34,200 bases of DNA. Source: Chara braunii. Taxonomy: Eukaryota; Streptophyta; Charophyceae; Charales; Characeae. The DNA lies in contig BFEA01000503.1 of the NCBI GenBank assembly GCA_003427395.1, positions 659,492 through 693,691 on the forward strand, given 5' to 3'. The position numbers and the translations under genes were made by a program. Below the pieces are notes generated by a model that had not been told where the DNA came from, made no database searches, and saw only the letters and a list, made by a program, of their open reading frames with translations. Below, piece by piece: positions 1-8,416 of this stretch (within the stretch, counting starts at the first letter, position 1; each line of letters starts with the position of its first letter).

Positions 1-40
<40 letters not shown>
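1..40. repeat. (GT)n microsatellite at window start
   Basis: Pure GT dinucleotide repeat from the first base. The Val-Cys translation of this tract is not a gene. The window also ends in (TG)n, so both edges lie in microsatellites. Confidence 0.97.
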
Positions 41-628
41 CCGTCCTCACACCAGAACTGTACTGGACGTATCTGTCGACATTGATTACCACATTCACCT
101 GGGGGAGTTCTGGTGTATATATGCCCTTACTCATGAAGGAGTCGTTGCAATTTTCAAGATGTCACACAAAGTACGGAGAGTGGAGAAGGGAGTTGTGAGC
201 ATTGGGCCGAGCAAGTCTGAAGAAGATCATTTACATCGTCACGAGGCTGGAGAAGGAATTAGAGGGGTATTGAAAGGAGAGGGGACCAGAGGGGTATTGA
301 AAGGAGTGGGGCTGGATGGCAGAAACAACTTCACGAGGCCTGCTTGTTTTGTTTATGCTAACTTGCTGTGTGAAGCACGTTCTGCGTGCGTTTGTTCTGC
401 GGTGGTCTTGCTTTCGGGCCGTTTGACAAACCTGGTACAAAATTTGCGGGTCTTCAAGAAGTGAAGGTTGTTTTCAGAGAAGTCCGGACCCTCAATGCAA
501 TTCAAGCTTGAAGCCTTGAAGCACTCCTCAGTACGGTGATCACGTTAACAAGTCGACAAGTACAAGCTAAAAGTCATCCCGACGGGTTGCCCCCACTCAA
601 CAACATGATGCTCGGCCATACCGGAAGA
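41..628. other. No recognisable gene
   Basis: Frames opening in the GT tract run on to about 464, but they have no domain or motif I recognise and are probably chance reading frames. A short direct repeat (GAGGGGTATTGAAAGGAG, at about 261 and 290) is the only structure noticed. Confidence 0.5.
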
Positions 629-684
629 ACACAAGCTGTAACTTGTGTCAATCCAAACACAAGTTGCAACTTGTGTTAATCCAA
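629..684. repeat. Two tandem 28-bp units, each centred on a 20-bp palindrome
   Basis: Two consecutive 28-bp units (629-656 and 657-684). The second holds a perfect 20-bp palindrome at 657-676 (ACACAAGTTGCAACTTGTGT). The first holds the same block with two changes. Each unit ends in a short AATCCAA spacer. Confidence 0.85.
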
Positions 685-695
685 GTCGAATGCTC

Positions 696-762
696 GTGGA
701 GTTAACCGCAGTTAACTACTCCATGCTATGCGGTTTGTGGAGTTAACCGCAGTTAACTACTC
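696..762. repeat. 26-bp direct repeat with paired GTTAAC palindromes
   Basis: The same 26 bases occur at 696-721 and 737-762. Each copy contains GTTAAC-CGCA-GTTAAC, two HpaI-type hexamer palindromes four bases apart. The 15-bp spacer also carries ATGCGG. Confidence 0.85.
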
Positions 763-837
763 TACGGAGAGACCCTTCTCAGAAGTTGAATGTTCAACAA
801 GGAGGTGGATGGAAACTGCACAAGAAAGAACATCCCC

Positions 838-1258
838 TCTGAACTCAAGTTTGAACTCGAATTTGAACTCAAATTTGAACTCAAGAAATTTGAACTCAAG
901 TTTTTGAACTCAAATTTTTGAACGCAAGTTTGAACGCAAGTTTGAACTCAAGTTTGAACTCAAGTTTGAACTCAAAATTTGAACTTAAGTTTTTGAACTC
1001 AAATTTTTGAACGCAAGTTTGAACTCAAGTTTGAACTCAAGTTTGAACTCAAGTTTGAACTCAAGTTTCTGAACTCTTTGAACTCAACTCAAGTTTTTGA
1101 GCTCAAGTTTGAACTCAAGTTTGTGGACTCAATTTTGAGCTCAAGTTGTTGGACTCGAGTTTGAACTTAGGTTTGAACTTAGGTTTGTGCTCAAGTTTGA
1201 ACTTAGGTTTGAACTTAGGTTTGTACTCAAGTTTGAACTTAGGTTTGTACTACAAGTT
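838..1258. repeat. 12-bp minisatellite (TTTGAACTCAAG)n
   Basis: About 420 bp of degenerate tandem copies of a 12-mer close to TTTGAACTCAAG. Variants toward the 3' end read TTTGAACTTAGG and TTTGTACTCAAG. The unit nearly equals its own reverse complement, so adjacent units can pair and form hairpins. No open frame crosses the array. Variants cluster by position (TTAGG forms only at the 3' end), as expected for local unequal exchange. Confidence 0.93.
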
Positions 1259-2068
1259 TGAGACGGCGGAGCAACTGTCGTTTAGCACACTCAAGCGTGC
1301 ATGTTGAGCGCAAAGGGAACTGGAAACACATACAAGCTGGGAAGTAATTTTTTGCTGTAGCTACTCAAGCAGCTGCTTAAGTGAGTAATCTCGTCAGCCC
1401 GGCAAAGTCGGTTAAGAAAGGTTATTGATCGTTGGGGTCCGGTTTACCGAAGCAGCTGAAGTTGGGTACGAAATGCACAGAACGGGGAACTCATGTACAT
1501 CGATCGGCTTTCTAAAGTTGCTGCTGACATTACTCGAGGTATTCAGGCTCCATAATAACGGCGAGAACCTAGGGGTGCTGTCCCCCACTTAGTAGTCTCA
1601 TGCCTTTTGACATCTTAGTGATATCCTATTTGTTAGATAGTGTTTACATGCTCATGCATTCTGAGTCTCTAGAGTCGAGACCCTGACCTTTGCCAAGTCT
1701 AATACAACGCCCCGTCCTTCCCCCTCCCAAGCCCTCTCCACCCCCCCCTCCTCCTCCTCCTCTGCACACAATGAAGTAAGTTGTTCTTGGAGGGGGGGGG
1801 AGGAGAATAAATTCTGGAGAGCCAATTGAGATGACTGGAGAGGAAGATTCTGAGAATCTAAGTGGTTCTTTCGGGGGAAACTACCGCGCAAGATTGTCCG
1901 AAAGTACAACGGGTCATATCTACTGCGGCCTTTTCAGACTGTGAACCGGATATTCCAGTGCAGGAGGACTTGTCCGAATTCAAATGATGGTCCAAGATGG
2001 GTCTGAATTTGGTCCAAATCTGAATTTCGTCTGAATTTAGGTCACACACCAAGTCCGATACGATGGAC
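1259..2068. other. No recognisable gene
   Basis: Contains C-rich/CTCC-rich and G-rich stretches (about 1736-1760 and 1790-1803) and a small cluster of degenerate TCTGAATTT repeats at about 2007-2040. The short ORFs here show no protein features. Confidence 0.5.
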
Positions 2069-2134
2069 TGAAGACGCTAGAACGGGAAACTGAAGACGCT
2101 AGAACTGGAAAGTGAAGACGCTAGAACTGGAAAC
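2069..2134. repeat. Three tandem 22-bp repeats
   Basis: Three consecutive units of TGAAGACGCTAGAAC(G/T)GGAAA(C/G) at 2069, 2091 and 2113. They differ at one or two positions. Confidence 0.9.
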
Positions 2135-2750
2135 GGTACGACAAGTCAGATCTCCTGTTGCTTCTGCCGTCCTGTGTTGAGTTGATTTGGGTGAAATGCC
2201 GATTTGGGGTTGCTCCTCCTTTCTGGAGATTTGAATTTTTTTTTTGGGTTATTAATACTGATTATACTCTTTCTTTCTTTCTTTGAAGTATGGGACATGA
2301 TATGAAATGAAATCATGGTCCCAAGTTCTTTCCTGTTTTTTTTCTGTCGTTTTTTTCTTTTTTTTGGTCCCGACTCCCAAGGTCATTCTTAGTTTGGTCT
2401 CCATGTTGTCTACAGATTCTGAAGAGTTTGTGCCCCATGGGTTGGTGATACCTTTTTTTGTTCCTTTTTTTTTTTTTTTTTTTTTTTGACAACAACATTG
2501 CACCAATCTAGTCTAGGGGAGCATCACATGCTCGGAAATGGACCCAGAGTCCCTTATGGAACCGTTTAGAAGGAAAAAAATCCATTGGAGGGTTCAATGA
2601 TTTTAATCAGCCGGCTGCCTTAAGGCAGTCTGGCTGGATACCATAATATTGATGTGTGACCAGGTGTCTGCATTCAGAAATCAGAAAATTTGAGATCCAT
2701 TCGGTTCGGTTTCTTTGAAGTGGGGTACATTTTGCAAATTAAGAACATGA
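2135..2750. other. T-rich non-coding stretch
   Basis: Long T runs (about 2227-2246, 2336-2366 and 2464-2487) produce poly-Phe and poly-Lys frames that are not genes. The T runs could be A tails of minus-strand retroposed sequences, but no body was recognised. Confidence 0.5.
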
Positions 2751-2751
2751 T

Positions 2752-2860
2752 GACCCTATTCATTTTATCTTATTTTATTTTTTTGTGGGGTGGGGTGAAG
2801 GGGGGAGAGGCGGGACATGTGAGGTACAAACTCACGACCTTCGGATTGTGAACATGATCC
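2752..2860 (-). mobile_element. Possible tRNA-derived SINE remnant (T-arm-like hairpin)
   Basis: On the minus strand, 2835-2819 reads GTGAG-TTTGTAC-CTCAC, a perfect 5-bp stem with a 7-nt loop in the form of a tRNA T arm. It is preceded by AATCCGAAGGTC, a common tRNA context before the T arm. An A-rich segment follows on the same strand (complement of about 2755-2790). No convincing D arm or acceptor stem was found, so this is at most a 3' part of a tRNA-like head. Confidence 0.3.
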
Positions 2861-3026
2861 TATTCAATATGAATTTCATATAAAATTATATGTGAGGGAT
2901 GGTTCAGGACATACGTTAAAATTGGCGGGAATGCTAGGCAGATGGATGTTTCAGCGTCCGTCAGCCGTCTGATGAACGCACTCCTCGGTCTCAGCTGAAG
3001 AGTAACGGGGCGAGAGCGCTCTGATA

Positions 3027-3085
3027 GATAAAATTGGAAGGAAACAGAGAAGATTAGCATGGCGTCTGCGCAAGGATGACACATA
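3027..3085 (+). pseudogene. U6 snRNA-like pseudogene, lacking the 5' hairpin and 3' end
   Basis: The segment reads GATAAAATTGGAA, then ACAGAGAAGATTAGCATGG, then TGCGCAAGGATGACAC. These are the invariant core of plant U6 snRNA, including the ACAGAGA box that pairs with the 5' splice site and the region around the AGC triad. Differences from the usual plant sequence include GGAAAC for CGATAC and GCGTCTGCG for GCCCCTGCG. The GTCC...GGAC hairpin that starts U6 is missing, the 3' end is cut after GACACATA, and a run of A follows directly. No Pol III promoter is seen upstream. It is a retroposed fragment, not a working gene. Confidence 0.85.
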
Positions 3086-3109
3086 TATTAAAAAAAAAAA
3101 AAAAAGAAA

Positions 3110-3210
3110 GGATCGCATGGTACAATCGTGCCACGGCTAACGCGCCTGATCCCCCATCCGGACTAGGAAGCCAAGTGGGATGGGTGACCTCCGGGGAGGT
3201 CGTGGTGCTG
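3110..3210 (+). pseudogene. 5S rRNA-like pseudogene or 5S-derived SINE head
   Basis: The 3' part (GGGATGGGTGACCTCC, then GGGGAGGTCGTGGTGCT) matches the end of plant 5S rRNA, including the Box C control region GGATGGGTGACC. The 5' part (GATCGCATGGTACAA, then ACGCGCCTGATCCC) is a diverged match to the 5S start. About 15-20 nt of the middle are missing. An A-rich tail follows at 3211-3225. It may be a retroposed 5S copy or the head of a 5S-derived SINE. Confidence 0.75.
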
Positions 3211-3738
3211 TTAAATAAAAAAAAAGAATTTCATCTGAAGATTCTGAAATTCATATAATCTGGTACAAAGGAGTGCAGAAGCTAGAAGAACTTAGAACCC
3301 ATAACTGAAAGGAAAATAGGAAAAAAAAATTGAAAGAGTATGACAGGTCACCTCTCTTGTTGTTTTGCATGTTTTGTGGTGATGGCTCTCTGTTGTTGTT
3401 GTTTTTGGCTTTTGGAAATCTCTTCGGGTATTCAGATCATCCAGTTCTGCTTTTCTTTAGACTATCATTAGTATCATAGATGTTGCACATTTTGATCATG
3501 ATCCAAATTCTTTCAGAAGGAAATTGAAAAAACAAGTGGACCCGCTGCAGCGATGGGGAAGGTGGCGGGGGGGGGAGAGGGCAAGGAGAAGGCGGTGGAG
3601 GAGGGGGAGAGGAAGCGGGAGGCGGGAGAAAGAGTGTGAATGCGACTCGCCGGCCTTCCGCCCTCTCAGTCATCCATGCCCCTCTCTTCCCCCTCCACTT
3701 CCTCCCGCCCGCATTGCCCCGACTCCCCATCCGCCGAC

Positions 3739-3740
<2 letters not shown>

Positions 3741-3810
<70 letters not shown>

Positions 3811-3811
3811 N

Positions 3812-3866
<55 letters not shown>
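3741..3866. repeat. (TG)n(AG)n compound microsatellite with one N
   Basis: About 50 bp of TG/GT repeat run straight into about 75 bp of GA/AG repeat, with a single N at 3811. Frames on both strands through this tract (Val-Cys, Arg-Glu, Ser-Leu, Thr-His) are artefacts of the repeat. Confidence 0.97.
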
Positions 3867-3870
<4 letters not shown>

Positions 3871-4318
3871 CGTCCACCCTTCCTCGGCCCCACCCATCTC
3901 CTCCCTTCCCTCCGTCCGCTTTTCCCACCCGCATCTCGCGTGTTCGTTAATTCCCCCTCCCCATTTCCCTCACGAGTCCGGTCAGTGTTCCCACTGGTTC
4001 CAGCATTGCGGGTCTTGCGGTTGCCACAATTGCTTCTTCTTCCTTCCTTCCTATTAGCTGCCGGGGTGGGGAGGAGGGATTGCGACTCGTGCCACCAGTG
4101 CGGGAGGCGGTTGAGGGGGTTGCTGTTTTCCACTCCTCTGGTAGAGTGCTGGTTGATGAGGGTTGCTTGCATGGATGCCTGGCTGGCCCGCTGACGCTTC
4201 ATCTGGAAATGTCCTTTGTTTGGTGGTTCACATGACAGGAGGTCAATCCTTCTCGGTTGGGGAATCAATCAATGCCTCCTGAGCAGTTACAAATAGTGGG
4301 CGGTAGTTGGAACAATTT

Positions 4319-4456
4319 GGACCCGTTTTCCAGCAGGTGATGCTCCCCACCAATAGATGGAGCCTCTCCCCAGGTGCTAGTGGTGTCTGCTCTTATCAGC
4401 ACCACTAACACTGGTGGGGGTGTTTGGAAAAAAAGAAAAAAAAGAAAAAAAAAAAA
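4319..4456 (+). mobile_element. A-tailed SINE-like repeat, family A, copy 1
   Basis: Shares a body with 20187-20337: CCAGCAGGTGATGCTCCCCA, then CCAATAGATGGAGCCTC, then GTGCTAGTGGTG and a TGCTCTTA(T/C)CAGCACC block, ending in GGGTGTTT and an A-rich tail. The inner part is an inverted repeat around TGCTCTTA. I saw no clear tRNA A and B boxes, so the SINE label rests on length, the A tail and recurrence. Confidence 0.7.
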
Positions 4457-4904
4457 GCATGGAACGCACAGCAGTTACAGTACTTAGGTACGGAGAACAA
4501 AATGGGATGCACAAAATGCACTGAGAATGCTCTAGCAGTTAGGGCACAATACAGATTTGGTTACAAAAGTCTGATGTTGTACTAGTCCTTCAGCTTGCTC
4601 TTAGTGAGATACTACCATGGGTGCTCTCTTTGGTAAACCACAGATCATCTTATAGTTCCTGGTATTGGGATCAAAGCTTGTAGCGCTGTTGTGGGCATTG
4701 TCCCTTTTTTTCTCCTTCTTTTGTTTGCCTTAGGAGTAGTGGTAGGTACGAGGCAGGTAGTAACCACCTCGGGCATGCTTGGTGCCAGCCAGCTGAAAAA
4801 AGTCGGCTTGCTCACCCTGGTGGGTATTTGTAGTTTCGTTAGCCAACACGGGCATGTGCATGTCAGTGGGTTGTGTTTGGTGTGTGGGAGAGGGAAGGAG
4901 AAAA

Positions 4905-5002
4905 GGAAGGCGCAGCTACTGGCAAAATGCTCGGTCTTTGTGTTAGCCAGTCCCCCGCACGATGGCCCCACCCTACTGGCAAAATGCTCGGTCTTTGTGT
5001 TA
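4905..5002 (+). repeat. Family D short repeat, diverged copy, with a 29-bp direct duplication
   Basis: 4905-4973 (GGCGCAGCTACTGGCAAAATGC onward) resembles the reverse complement of the repeat at 17077-17153 and 31743-31819. A 29-bp segment at 4917-4945 recurs exactly at 4974-5002, where it abuts the TTAA that starts the next MITE. Frames across both strands here are repeat shadows. Confidence 0.6.
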
Positions 5003-5192
5003 AGCCACCAGTACTTGGCCCAGCTATCGATGCGGAGCCTGCCGACCCCCTGCGCGCCAAGTTTCTCCGAACCACCGCGGCGCCGTTTCGACTTTGTTTT
5101 GGCTGGCGCTTCCAGCCATTGAGGTCTGGTACGCTGAAGCCCGGACGACAACGGCACGCGTCCGATGTATGGGCCAAGTACTGGTGGTTTAA
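5000..5192 (+). mobile_element. MITE, TTAA-flanked, copy 1
   Basis: A 193-bp element with terminal inverted repeats: left CCACCAGTACTTGGCCCA, right its exact complement TGGGCCAAGTACTGGTGG. TTAA lies at or next to both ends (5000-5003 and 5189-5192). There is no coding capacity. The inner left part (CAGCTATCGATGC(G/C)GAGCCT, then CCCTGCGCGCC) is shared with the inverted copy at 5709-5908. TTAA targets are typical of piggyBac-like elements, but I recognise no known family by its ends. Confidence 0.8.
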
Positions 5193-5708
5193 CTAGGCCC
5201 CGACCGTGGCTGTACCCTTCTCCCTGACTTGCACTCTCAGGGCAGGGAGCAACATGCATCCCCTTCGTTGTGAGAGGTAGATATGCTTGCAGGGGTCACT
5301 GCATAGCCTTAGGAGTAGTGGTGGGCAGGTAGTGAAAGGTGAACTTGAAAGAAGAGAGAGAAGAATAGTGAAGTTGAGAGAAAAATATGGCTTTCTTTTT
5401 TTTTTTGTCAATTTTATGAAAAGACATTTTATTATCAGGGTGCAGTGCCCAAGGCGAAGTGCATGACATGAGTAGAGTAAGCAGAACAAGGGAGGTCAGG
5501 CCTCAGCCTTCAACCCTCAGGCTGACCCGCTCCCCTGAGTCAAACCAAAGGATAAAACAAAACAGCTACAGCTCATTCGATGTGGTTTCATCTTCATCAC
5601 TCAAAAAACATCCACAATGCTTCCACATTGAATGTTCCCCGTAGCACCATCTATCATAACCAGCTTTGGGCAAGAGGCCCAATGACATTGAAACCATTGC
5701 ACTGCAGT

Positions 5709-5908
5709 TTAAACCACCAGTACCTTTTCCCTGCTTGAAAAACAAATGCCCACCGGTTAACACGGGAGCCGGGCAGGCTCAGAACCACCGGCACGAAATG
5801 GCTGGTGGTGCCACAGCCAAAACGAGGCCCACGCCGGCTCGTGTTTTTTTGGCGCGCAGGGCAGTTTTAGGCTCGGCATCGATAGCTGAGAAAGGTACTG
5901 GTGGTTAA
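5709..5908 (-). mobile_element. MITE, TTAA-flanked, copy 2 (inverted)
   Basis: A 200-bp element bounded by TTAA (5709-5712 and 5905-5908). Its inverted ends are ACCACCAGTACC and GGTACTGGTGGT. The right-hand interior (GGCGCGCAGGGCAG, then AGGCTCGGCATCGATAGCTG) is the reverse complement of the left interior of copy 1, so this is the same family in opposite orientation. It is non-coding. Confidence 0.8.
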
Positions 5909-6049
5909 AAGAGACAGACTGTTGGGCGACGGCCTTGAGATATCATTATTGAACTCATCGGCCCTAGGTAATTCAGAAGTTTCTTATTTTGTTAATCTGA
6001 CTGCATCTGGATTCGAACTTGAGTCTGTATTTCAACAGTTCATGGGTGT

Positions 6050-6194
6050 GCCGGCTGCAGGCACTGCGTGCCAGACCGAAAATCAAGACTGGCCGCCGGT
6101 TCCATTTATCGGCAGCCGCCCTTCCGTTTCAGGCTAGCACGATACCCGGCGCACCTCTGAAAAAATAGCTGGGAAAGGTACACTGGTGGTTTAA
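6050..6194 (-). mobile_element. MITE, partial third copy (one end only)
   Basis: Ends in AGCTGGGAAAGGTACACTGGTGG followed by TTAA (6191-6194), matching the right end of copy 2 with a small insertion. The interior is GC-rich and similar in style. No matching left end was found, so the element is truncated or has diverged. The U6-like duplication begins 18 bp further on. Confidence 0.55.
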
Positions 6195-6212
6195 GTCTCT
6201 AGTGCCCTTTGA

Positions 6213-6301
6213 GAGTAGTTGAGTCCTTAAGGACATCCCTTAAAATTGAAGAGTAGTTGAGTCCTTAAGGACATCCCTTAAAATTGAAACGATACAGAGA
6301 T
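6213..6301 (+). pseudogene. U6 snRNA-like 5' end, tandemly duplicated
   Basis: Two 38-bp units (6213-6250 and 6251-6288) each contain GTCCTTAAGGACATCC then TTAAAATTGAA. This matches the 5' hairpin and following bases of plant U6 (GTCC-loop-GGACATCC, AAAATTGGAA). Only the second unit continues, into ACGATACAGAGA, the start of the U6 ACAGAGA box, and the match stops at about 6301. No TATA box or plant upstream sequence element was seen, so this is a fragment and not a gene. It sits directly upstream of LINE sequence. Confidence 0.8.
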
Positions 6302-6937
6302 GAGTGCTTCGAACGCCGACTAGCGCCGACGACACGACAGGTTTGCGTCGTGCTGGTGCGAAGCACCGCCATCGGGACTGAAGAACGAGACGGGCAAGAT
6401 ATGAGGCAGTGCAAAAGGTGTGAGGGGAAGCGTTTGATCCGGACAAGGGTGCCTGGCCGGCAGCTAGGTCCTTGACCATAGTCGGGACTGCGTGTACCGG
6501 GCTGATAGCAAAGAAGTCGACCATAGCCCGGGGTGTGAGAGGAGAAGAGAAGTGAGCCAAAGGCAAAAGCAGGGCGGGTCAATGGCATAGTGGGAGCACA
6601 GGCTGAAGTCAGGGCAGGGTGCCGACTCGTTTGTGAGGCCCGTAAAAGAAGGTGGAGACTGTGACAGCCAGCTGGTGCCACGAAACTTTGCAGAACGGAG
6701 TTCGAAGGTCTGCAAGCTCGAGGCGACGACCAAGAAGAGGGGTGGGCGGGGGAAGACTCAGCCTTCTCTAGGGGCCGCGGGACTTAAGCTAGTCCTGGTG
6801 GAGAAGGCTGGCCGCCGGCAGCCATAGCCTCTCTCAGGCTCTCTGCAAGTATATCGACCCTCTAGGTAGGTAACCTTCGAGCAGCGTTATACCATGGTGA
6901 CGTCAACGGAAGGAGGGGGAGTGAAGGAAAAGGAAAC

Positions 6938-7021
6938 AATCATGAAAGGTAAGAACGACCTATGTCAATGCGAAAAGAAAGAATCATGAAAGGTAAGAAC
7001 GACCTATGTCAATGCGAAAAG
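6938..7021 (+). repeat. 40-bp tandem duplication in the LINE leader
   Basis: Forty identical bases at 6938-6977 and 6982-7021 (AATCATGAAAGGTAAGAACG onward), period 44. This may be a short promoter-like repeat of the LINE 5' leader, but no function is shown. Confidence 0.9.
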
Positions 7022-7175
7022 TTAGTATTGGACCAGGGGAACAAGCGGGTTCATCCAGCAGTGCAACCAGTTCGAAATCATGGGAAGAAAGGGTGGGAAG
7101 ACCGTTCTCAAAGGATTTGGTCTCGATTAAACGAAGGAAGGGGAAGGGGGATGTGAAGAGGAGTGGAAACTCCAA

Positions 7176-8081
7176 TTGACGAATCTAAGAACAGCAGGGG
7201 CGTTTTTCTTGACCCGCTTTCTTTCCCCCTTTGAGAATGGAATCTTGCACCAGGGGGGTATATCCACCACGGTCAAAGCACTCCCAGAGGATATGATAAG
7301 AATGAGAGACGAGCTATATACACGATGTATCAGTAACTGGGCCTTTCACAACGACGCCACCTTTAAATCTACGAACGATAAAGTCGGTTGGATCATGGAT
7401 CAGTTGGCCGCCTTCAAAGGATCCCAGCATGGTGCCCACAAGTTCTTCCTACTCCAGCCAATCTCAGTGTCGGTAATCACAGTTATCTGCATGTTCGATA
7501 CTGACAAGAGGGCAATGAATGGGTGGAAATCACTCCTGTGTGAGGGGTCGGAAGTGTGTATCTACCCGTGGTCCCCGTCGAAGCAGCAAAGACCGGAGGA
7601 ATGGAGGGAACAGAAAATGAAAGAATTCTTCTGGGTAGAGTTTCTGCATATCCCGATTGAAATTCAGGTTGCTTTTGTACACGATATTAAAATATGACGT
7701 GGTGGATTTTATAGAGCCCCTCCCGCCGCATGTGGCACGGAGGGACGACTACCTTATGCTAGCCATTAACATGGCCGAAGGGCAGATCTTCACAATCGAT
7801 GACATCATCCAGTACTGCATTGGGGCAGATTGTATCGCATTCACAGAACCCACAAGATTCGGCCATGGTGTGTCAAATGTCAGGCCTACGGGCACTTGTA
7901 TACGGACACGAACTGTACCCACCGCCCCTCGTGCACAGCAAAACCCACAAGGCGCCTGAGGAGGGACCCCTTTGAAACGGTGTCGTACAGTCGACCCTGG
8001 TCACGAAGGATGCGTGTACATAGACGCCCCGGAGGAGGAGGGGGGCGAAGTATTCGGATGGTCATGGGAGGGGCAGGGTGA
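7176..8081 (+). pseudogene. LINE ORF1, N-terminal part: DUF4283-like region and CCHC zinc knuckle
   Basis: The first open stretch (7176-7697) ends with IYPWSPSKQQ, then FFWVEFLHIPIEI, the pattern of the DUF4283-type domain found at the front of plant LINE and related ORF1 proteins. A frameshift near 7683 moves reading to the frame at 7657-7959. Another shift moves it to 7830-8081, where CVKCQAYGHLYTDTNC gives a C-x2-C-x4-H-x6-C knuckle. ORF1 proteins of this kind bind LINE RNA and form the retrotransposition particle with ORF2p. The true start is not certain: 7176 is simply the first Met of the frame. At least two frameshifts make it non-functional. Confidence 0.75.
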
Positions 8082-8416
8082 CCCCAAACAAGAAACTGAA
8101 ACTCGGACTGAGTGGGCCCTCCTCAAGCCTCTGGAGGATCACCTGGAGAGGCCCGCCCCTCTACCCTCCTTCCTAATACCTCAGGAGAGATAAAAGGGAA
8201 GGAGAGAAGGAAAGAGAGCAAAGGAACTAATAAGATGGGCTCATGGGAAAATTTCAAGGGAAAAGGAAGGAAGGAGGATACCAGGAGTCAGGGGGGGCTA
8301 GTAATATGGGAACTGTGCCCAGGGTTAAGGGGGAAGGAAGTCGATTTGCTCCGCTGAAGGATTGGCAGGGCGGACGTGTAGAGGCAGAAAGATAGGGATG
8401 AGACACAAACTCTCGA
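8082..8416 (+). pseudogene. LINE ORF1, degraded linker
   Basis: This segment lies between the zinc knuckle and the Gln-rich region. Several short frames (7972-8193, 8112-8357) are rich in Gly, Lys, Glu and Arg and give no domain. It is purine-rich, as is the rest of the ORF1 middle. It is probably a low-complexity linker broken by indels. Confidence 0.45.

Larger units (their letters stand above)
2871..3258 (+). mobile_element. Composite retroposon carrying U6-like and 5S-like segments
   Basis: The segment is bounded by GAATTTCATATAA (2871-2883) and GAAATTCATATAA (3246-3258), a 12/13 match that could be a target-site duplication. Inside, in order, are about 140 bp of unknown sequence, a U6 snRNA-like segment, an A run, a 5S rRNA-like segment and a second A-rich tail. 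This is the layout expected of LINE-type reverse transcription with template switching between Pol III RNAs. The flanking repeat is AT-rich, so chance is not excluded. Confidence 0.5.

Noticed and set aside
838-1258. CRISPR-like array
   Set aside because: Units are contiguous 12-mers without unique spacers, in a eukaryotic setting.
3027-3085. Functional U6 snRNA gene
   Set aside because: It lacks the 5' hairpin, the 3' end and a Pol III promoter, and is followed by an A run.
3437-4268. Overlapping ORFs of 75-200 codons on both strands
   Set aside because: All read through the TG/AG microsatellite and consist of Val-Cys, Arg-Glu, Ser-Leu or Thr-His repeats.
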